From Hallella multisaccharivorax DSM 17128 (GTDB lineage Bacteria > Bacteroidota > Bacteroidia > Bacteroidales > Bacteroidaceae), in NCBI RefSeq assembly GCF_000218235.1, contig NZ_GL945017.1, positions 2,488,953-2,552,952 of the forward strand: a stretch of 64,000 nucleotides of DNA. Reading direction: 5' to 3'. Below, in pieces: positions 59,847 to 64,000 of this stretch. Positions within the stretch are counted from its first letter, which is position 1; each line of letters begins with the position of its first letter. The notes beneath the pieces are model-generated. The model did not search any database. It worked only from the letters and a program-made list of their open reading frames with translations, and was not told the origin of the DNA. The translations under genes and the position numbers were made by a program.

Positions 59847-60812
59847 TTACTTCGGTACCTCAATCTGTTCCAGCACACGCTGCACGACCTTTTCGGGCGT
59901 GAAGCCTTCCATCTCCGCCTCAGCGGTGAGCATGAGGCGGTGGGCCAGTACGGCAGGCGCCACGCTCTTCACATCGTCGGGGGTGACAAAGTCGCGGCCC
60001 CGCAACAAGGCAAAGGCCTGGGCTGACCGCAGCAGCGCCACGGTGGCGCGCGGAGAGGCACCGAGGAAGAGCGACTTTGTCTGACGGGTGAACTGCACAA
60101 TGCTGACCATATAGCGCAACATGGACTCGTCGACCACCATCTGCCGCAATAGGGCACGCGCGGCAAGCAGCTCGTCCTTGGTCATCATGGGGCTCACATC
60201 GTCAAGCCGTGTAAACGCCACATGCTGTTGATGGCGCTTGAGCAGCTCCAGCTCCTCGTCGGACGAGGGATAGCCCATCGTGATCTTCATCAGGAAACGG
60301 TCAAGCTGTGCCTCGGGCAGACGGTAGGTACCCTCCTGCTCCACGGGGTTCTGCGTGGCCACGATAGTATAGAGCGGCCCCATGGCGTGGGTCTCGCCGT
60401 CGATGTCGGCCTTGCGCTCCTCCATGACCTCAAAGAGGGCGGCCTGCGTCTTGGCCGGCGCGCGGTTGATCTCATCGGCAAGGATGATATCGCCAAAGGC
60501 AGGACCTTCATGAAAGTCGAAGCTTGACGTCTTGGCATTAAACACTGTAGTGCCGAGCACATCACTCGGCATGAGGTCGGGCGTAAACTGGATGCGACTG
60601 AAACGGGCATCGATGAGGCGGGCCGTGAGACGCGCCAGCAAGGTCTTGGCCACGCCAGGCACGCCCTCGATGAGCACGTGGCCATCGGCCAGGATGCAGG
60701 TGAGCAGCAGGTCGATGGCCTCGTCCTGGCCTACGATTACCTCACGGATGGCTGTGCGCAGCCGCTCTGTGCGCTCGGAGAAAAGGGATAAGTCGATTCT
60801 TTGGGATTCCAT
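59847..60812 (-). CDS. MoxR-family AAA+ ATPase, 321 aa
   Basis: Walker A is GVPGVAKTLLARLTA and Walker B ILADEINRAPAKTQAALFEV. Sensor 1 is ATQNPVEQEGTYRLPEAQLD with the arginine-finger region after it, and the MoxR lid domain includes LGASPRATVALLRSAQAFAL and VAPAVLAHRLML. It uses ATP to mature or assemble partner proteins, typically vWA proteins. It is cytoplasmic and co-transcribed with the DUF58 gene. Confidence 0.95.
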   Translation of the reverse strand: MESQRIDLSLFSERTERLRTAIREVIVGQDEAIDLLLTCILADGHVLIEGVPGVAKTLLARLTARLIDARFSRIQFTPDLMPSDVLGTTVFNAKTSSFDFHEGPAFGDIILADEINRAPAKTQAALFEVMEERKADIDGETHAMGPLYTIVATQNPVEQEGTYRLPEAQLDRFLMKITMGYPSSDEELELLKRHQQHVAFTRLDDVSPMMTKDELLAARALLRQMVVDESMLRYMVSIVQFTRQTKSLFLGASPRATVALLRSAQAFALLRGRDFVTPDDVKSVAPAVLAHRLMLTAEAEMEGFTPEKVVQRVLEQIEVPK

Positions 60813-60881
60813 ATTTTGTGGTATTTATGGTTCAATATAGCGATGGTCTTCACCCGCCCACACGGATGTGTTAAATAAAGC

Positions 60882-62114
60882 CTATTTGAAGAAACCCTTC
60901 TTTACGGCCTCCATGATGTTGGCAGGCGGACGGTGACCGTCAAGCTCGTTCTTCATAAAGTCCATATAAGGAGCCACATGCGTAAGAAACCTGTGATAGC
61001 CGGCGCAGAGATAATTCAGACCCGGCTCACCATAGTGGTCACGCAGGAAGCGATTCTTCGGACATTCGCCATGACATGCAAACTTAAACTTGCACTCACG
61101 ACATTGGCGGGGCAGAGCGCGGTGCTTCAGCTCACTGAACTTACGCTGCTTGTCACCATAGAGCATTTCTATGAGTGTGTTCTGGCGGATATTGCCCAGT
61201 TTATACTCGGGAAAGACAAAATGGTCGCAGGAATAGACATCTCCATTGTACTCCATCACGCCGGCATGACCACACTCACGGCCATAGACACAGATGCCAG
61301 GGTCAGTACCGCACCAGTTGGCAAGGAAGCAATCGAAGGTCTCAACAAAGAATTCCCCGACGTCCTTCCTCACCCACTCATCAAAGATGGCGATAAGGAA
61401 GTCACCCCACTGCTCCGGCGTCACGGAGAAGTCGGCCAAAGGAGAGTCCTCAGCGTCGTTGAGATCGGCTAAATGGCGGCCATCCTCACGGCGCACGATA
61501 CGCTCGACGATAGGAGAGAGCTGCAGGTATTTGCAGCCCATTTCCTTAAAGAAGTTGTAGAACTCGAGGGGATAGTCAGCATTGTAGTCATTGACCACTG
61601 CCATTGCATTCCATTCCACGCCATGCTTCTTGAGCAGTTTGATGCCTTTCATCACCTGCATCCATGACGGTCTATGGGATGCCGAACGGCGATACTCGTC
61701 ATGGAAGTCCTGCGGTCCGTCGATGGAGATGCCTACAAGCCAATGGTTTTCAGCAAGAAACTCGCACCACTCGTCTGTGAGCAGCGTGCCATTGGTCTGT
61801 ATGGCATTCTCGATATGGCGGCCTGCGGCATATTGTTTCTGATATTCCAGCGCCTTCTTGTAAAAAGAGAGCGGGCGCATAAGGGGCTCGCCCCCATGCC
61901 ATGTAAACAGGACTTGCGGCATCGTCTGCGCCTGGATGTACTCACGTGTAAACAGTTCGAGCAGTTCATCGCTCATGGTACGGCGGCCCTGAGCATCGTA
62001 GAGGAACTGCTTCTCCAGATAATAGCAGTATTTGCAGCGTAAGTTACAGGTCGCACTGCCTGGCTTCACCATCACATAGAGAGGGCGCGCAAAGGGATTA
62101 GCTGTTGTCGGCAT
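60882..62114 (-). CDS. Radical SAM/SPASM enzyme, anaerobic sulfatase-maturase type, 410 aa
   Basis: ATG at 62114 is preferred to an upstream TTG at 62132. The radical SAM cluster is CNLRCKYCYY (Cys 23, 27, 30). TWHGGEPLMRPLSFYKKALE and GISIDGPQDFHDEYRR, with the catalytic Asp, follow. The SPASM half has CVYGRECGHAGVMEYNGDVY, QCRECKFKFACHGECPKNRF and LCAGY, which bind two more clusters. Such enzymes turn Cys or Ser of sulfatases into formylglycine. No sulfatase is in this window. The gene interrupts the usual DUF4350-MoxR order. Confidence 0.9.
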   Translation of the reverse strand: MPTTANPFARPLYVMVKPGSATCNLRCKYCYYLEKQFLYDAQGRRTMSDELLELFTREYIQAQTMPQVLFTWHGGEPLMRPLSFYKKALEYQKQYAAGRHIENAIQTNGTLLTDEWCEFLAENHWLVGISIDGPQDFHDEYRRSASHRPSWMQVMKGIKLLKKHGVEWNAMAVVNDYNADYPLEFYNFFKEMGCKYLQLSPIVERIVRREDGRHLADLNDAEDSPLADFSVTPEQWGDFLIAIFDEWVRKDVGEFFVETFDCFLANWCGTDPGICVYGRECGHAGVMEYNGDVYSCDHFVFPEYKLGNIRQNTLIEMLYGDKQRKFSELKHRALPRQCRECKFKFACHGECPKNRFLRDHYGEPGLNYLCAGYHRFLTHVAPYMDFMKNELDGHRPPANIMEAVKKGFFK

Positions 62115-62159
62115 GGCATTAATATTCGTCAACTTTCAGATTTCAAAATTATTCGTATC

Positions 62160-63422
62160 TCACATTCTCCGCAGCATGTCGTCCATCTGGCTGATGGCCC
62201 GGCGCATAGTGTCAACGGAAAGGTTGTTCTCATTGGCCACGAGATAGCGCAGGTGCTTGATGCGGCGTGCCACGTCCTCATAAGACAGGGCAGTGCGCTC
62301 GGCGAGGACCGTGAAGAGATGGTCGTCATGGTCGAGAGCCTCGACATCCACACCGGCCGTTCGGCGCAGGGCATTGGCAAAGAGCGCCCATTTACGGCGT
62401 ACGAGAGCCGTGCGGTCATGGCGCAGGTAGAACAGCGTGCCGACGAGCTGCGTGAACTCCAGGGTATGGTTCACCGGCGACGCCGTCACAGGAATGACGC
62501 GCTGGCGGCGGCGAGCCGTGAAGACAAAGAAGAGCAGCAGCACCGCCACCGAGAGGTACAACGCCCAACGCAGCGGTGTAAACTGCAACAGCACGCGCAG
62601 GGGCGTCTGGCTCAGGGCCTGCTTCTCGTCCGTCGTTTCCTGCTGTGTCAGTCGTACCACCTTACGGCCGGCCACGCCGCTCATCAGGCGGAAGAGCAGG
62701 GCGGAGTGATCGCCTACCACTGTGCCGTAGTTGGAGAAGAGCAGAGGCATGGAGACCAGGGTGAGTCGGCCGCGACCCATGCGGCGCGTGGCAGCAAGCA
62801 CAGTATGTTTTTTCTGCGTATTGGTAGCCGGATGGCCTGCCAATACTTCCCAGCGCACGCTGTCAACGATGGAGACCTGGCTGCCCGTCATGGCATAGAG
62901 CACGCGGTAACGATGCGCAGGATAGCCGTTGGCACCTTTATGCCACGTAGCGATCTCCTGAATCGATGCTCCTGTGCTGAGATAGCGCTGGGCATCCTGC
63001 AGAGAAAAGGAGTCATAGCCCCGCATGGTCGCCCCGAAGGCTTTTGCGACGGCGGCGGTGTCGGCTCCCGATGCGTCCAGACTGTTAGCCACAAGCATGA
63101 CGTGCTGACCACGGGCCGTAAGCCGCTTAATGGCATCGATATCGAGGCTGTCGAGCGGCGGATAAGTATTGGTGAGGCGCAGGATGTTGCAGGTTGAGTC
63201 TTTGCTCAGCGCCATCTGCGTTAAGGTAGTCCTGCGCGCCTCGTAGCCCTTGGGCAGAGCCTGGCGCATGACACTGTCCATGACCCAACAGCCAAAAGGA
63301 TTGCGGTCGACGGGCGAGAAGGTCACACCCCACTCAAACTTACGGGGCATCTGGAGCTGCAACGCAAAGACAAGCAGCGTCACGGTGACAATGCCGATGA
63401 TGAATTTCCGGTTGACCATCAT
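62160..63422 (-). CDS. DUF4350 domain membrane protein, 420 aa
   Basis: An N-terminal membrane segment (FIIGIVTVTLLVFALQLQMP) precedes a periplasmic domain (CNILRLTNTYPPLDSLDIDA, GQHVMLVANSLDASGADTAA) of the glutamine-amidotransferase-like DUF4350 fold. A second membrane segment lies near ALYLSVAVLLLFFVF, and a cytoplasmic part follows. DUF4350 proteins belong to the MoxR-DUF58 envelope cluster. Its start overlaps the stop of the DUF4129 gene by four bases. Confidence 0.82.
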   Translation of the reverse strand: MMVNRKFIIGIVTVTLLVFALQLQMPRKFEWGVTFSPVDRNPFGCWVMDSVMRQALPKGYEARRTTLTQMALSKDSTCNILRLTNTYPPLDSLDIDAIKRLTARGQHVMLVANSLDASGADTAAVAKAFGATMRGYDSFSLQDAQRYLSTGASIQEIATWHKGANGYPAHRYRVLYAMTGSQVSIVDSVRWEVLAGHPATNTQKKHTVLAATRRMGRGRLTLVSMPLLFSNYGTVVGDHSALLFRLMSGVAGRKVVRLTQQETTDEKQALSQTPLRVLLQFTPLRWALYLSVAVLLLFFVFTARRRQRVIPVTASPVNHTLEFTQLVGTLFYLRHDRTALVRRKWALFANALRRTAGVDVEALDHDDHLFTVLAERTALSYEDVARRIKHLRYLVANENNLSVDTMRRAISQMDDMLRRM

Positions 63423-64000
63423 GCCTCGCCTCCTTTCCCTAAGACCTGCTGCGCAAGGCGTGCCATCTCGTCAGCCATGGCCTCGTCGGCGACGAAGCCG
63501 CCATAGCGCACCCGCAGGAAGTGGCGCGTCATTACGCGGAAAGGCTCCGTGGTCACCTCACGGGTATACTGTGTGGGCGTCTTCGACGGTCGCCAGTCGA
63601 TGCGGCCGTCGTCGGCCAGTGCCCGCAGCGTCTGCAGATAGCGCAGACGCACCACACACCGCCAGTCGCGTGCGGCAAGGGCTTCGCCGATGGACGCCTC
63701 GAAGTCCACACCATAGATATTGTCCTCATTGGCCGGCTCATTGGTGGAAACAGTGACATCCTTATAAAACAAGGCCGAGCGGCGGTGGATGAAAATACCA
63801 ATGATGACCAACAACACTACAACAGCAAGGGCAATCCAGACACCCACAGGGATGTTGGAAAGTCCAAAGAGATCGTCTCTGTGGTGGCGGAGATACGCAC
63901 CTAAATGCTTCCCAAGCCAGTCCCACACGCTGAAGTCGCTTTCATACAGCTCACGCGTGTAGTCGTAGTCGGCATCCATACGGAAAGTATGGAGCGCGGT
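63419..64000 (-). CDS. DUF4129 domain protein, N-terminus beyond the window
   Basis: The frame is open up to the right edge, and no signal peptide follows the ATG at 63979, so the true start is probably outside. Residues after that ATG (DYDYTRELYESDFSVWDWLG) are typical of DUF4129 openings in Bacteroidota. A membrane segment follows (VGVWIALAVVVLLVIIGIFI), then the C-terminal DUF4129 domain with RYLQTLRALADDGRIDWRPS and LRVRYGGFVADEAMADEMAR. It is a member of the MoxR-linked envelope operon, translationally coupled to the DUF4350 gene. Confidence 0.8.
   Translation of the reverse strand, partial: TALHTFRMDADYDYTRELYESDFSVWDWLGKHLGAYLRHHRDDLFGLSNIPVGVWIALAVVVLLVIIGIFIHRRSALFYKDVTVSTNEPANEDNIYGVDFEASIGEALAARDWRCVVRLRYLQTLRALADDGRIDWRPSKTPTQYTREVTTEPFRVMTRHFLRVRYGGFVADEAMADEMARLAQQVLGKGGEA

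Noticed and set aside
1..64000. tRNA, rRNA, tmRNA or known riboswitch
   Set aside because: No cloverleaf, rRNA core or recognisable riboswitch consensus was found by eye in the intergenic regions; a covariance-model scan would settle it.

Overview
The window looks like chromosomal DNA of a Bacteroidota bacterium, most likely a Prevotellaceae (Prevotella-like) anaerobe. The reasons are SusC/SusD pairs, SGBP/IPT surface lipoproteins, glutamine synthetase type III, LL-diaminopimelate aminotransferase, a rubredoxin plus flavodiiron pair, an anaerobic sulfatase-maturase-type radical SAM enzyme, and many promoters of the Bacteroidota form TTTG-N19/20-TAnnTTTG. No rRNA, tRNA or CRISPR array was recognised.

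Layout. (1) 1-4.9 kb is visibly AT-rich and accessory. It holds the N-terminus of a TonB-dependent receptor-like protein, two unknown proteins, and a GH19 peptidoglycan-hydrolase-like protein without a signal peptide. That gene overlaps a lipoprotein with a DxDxDGxxD motif, and the pair resembles an interbacterial effector and its immunity protein. A 127-bp direct repeat carrying a promoter occurs on both sides of the segment. (2) 4.9-14.4 kb is a minus-strand operon: TonB receptor, small lipoprotein, T9SS-tail small protein, DUF4876-like protein, DUF6850 barrel and a secreted M16 zinc peptidase. (3) 14.8-28.3 kb starts with a REP-associated tyrosine transposase (RAYT), then a polysaccharide utilisation operon read leftward from about 27.6 kb: SusC, SusD, two surface glycan-binding proteins, a small secreted protein, a GH5 glycanase and a GH26-like protein that has lost both catalytic glutamates. 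A truncated second SusC lies upstream. (4) 28.6-36.8 kb has a decayed PIN toxin with its partner gene, then a plus-strand beta-mannan operon: acetyl esterase, GH26 mannanase, GH130 mannosylglucose phosphorylase, GPH symporter, cellobiose/mannobiose 2-epimerase, and an AraC regulator. The SusC promoter, the SusC-remnant promoter and the esterase promoter share two AATAGTA-like boxes about 21 bp apart at the same distance from the -7 box, which suggests one mannan regulon. (5) 37-64 kb is mostly housekeeping: HU, a dapF-dapL-porin-glnN operon, xerD/aroQ, an O-methyltransferase, rubredoxin-flavodiiron, an outer-membrane barrel, gpmA, rlmH, a DMT transporter, nadB-nadA-nadC, a relic patchwork of sigma/SusC/SusD fragments, a PD-(D/E)XK transposase-family nuclease, and a MoxR-DUF58-DUF4350-DUF4129 operon with a radical SAM maturase inserted in it.

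Six intergenic arrays of 22-bp units (14.7, 36.9, 43.4, 51.7, 55.6 and 58.5 kb) share one consensus with a TTACGCCGTAA-like palindrome. One array sits next to the RAYT gene, so they are candidates for a Bacteroidota REP/BIME-like family mobilised by it. All functional calls come from reading motifs by eye; no database search was run.
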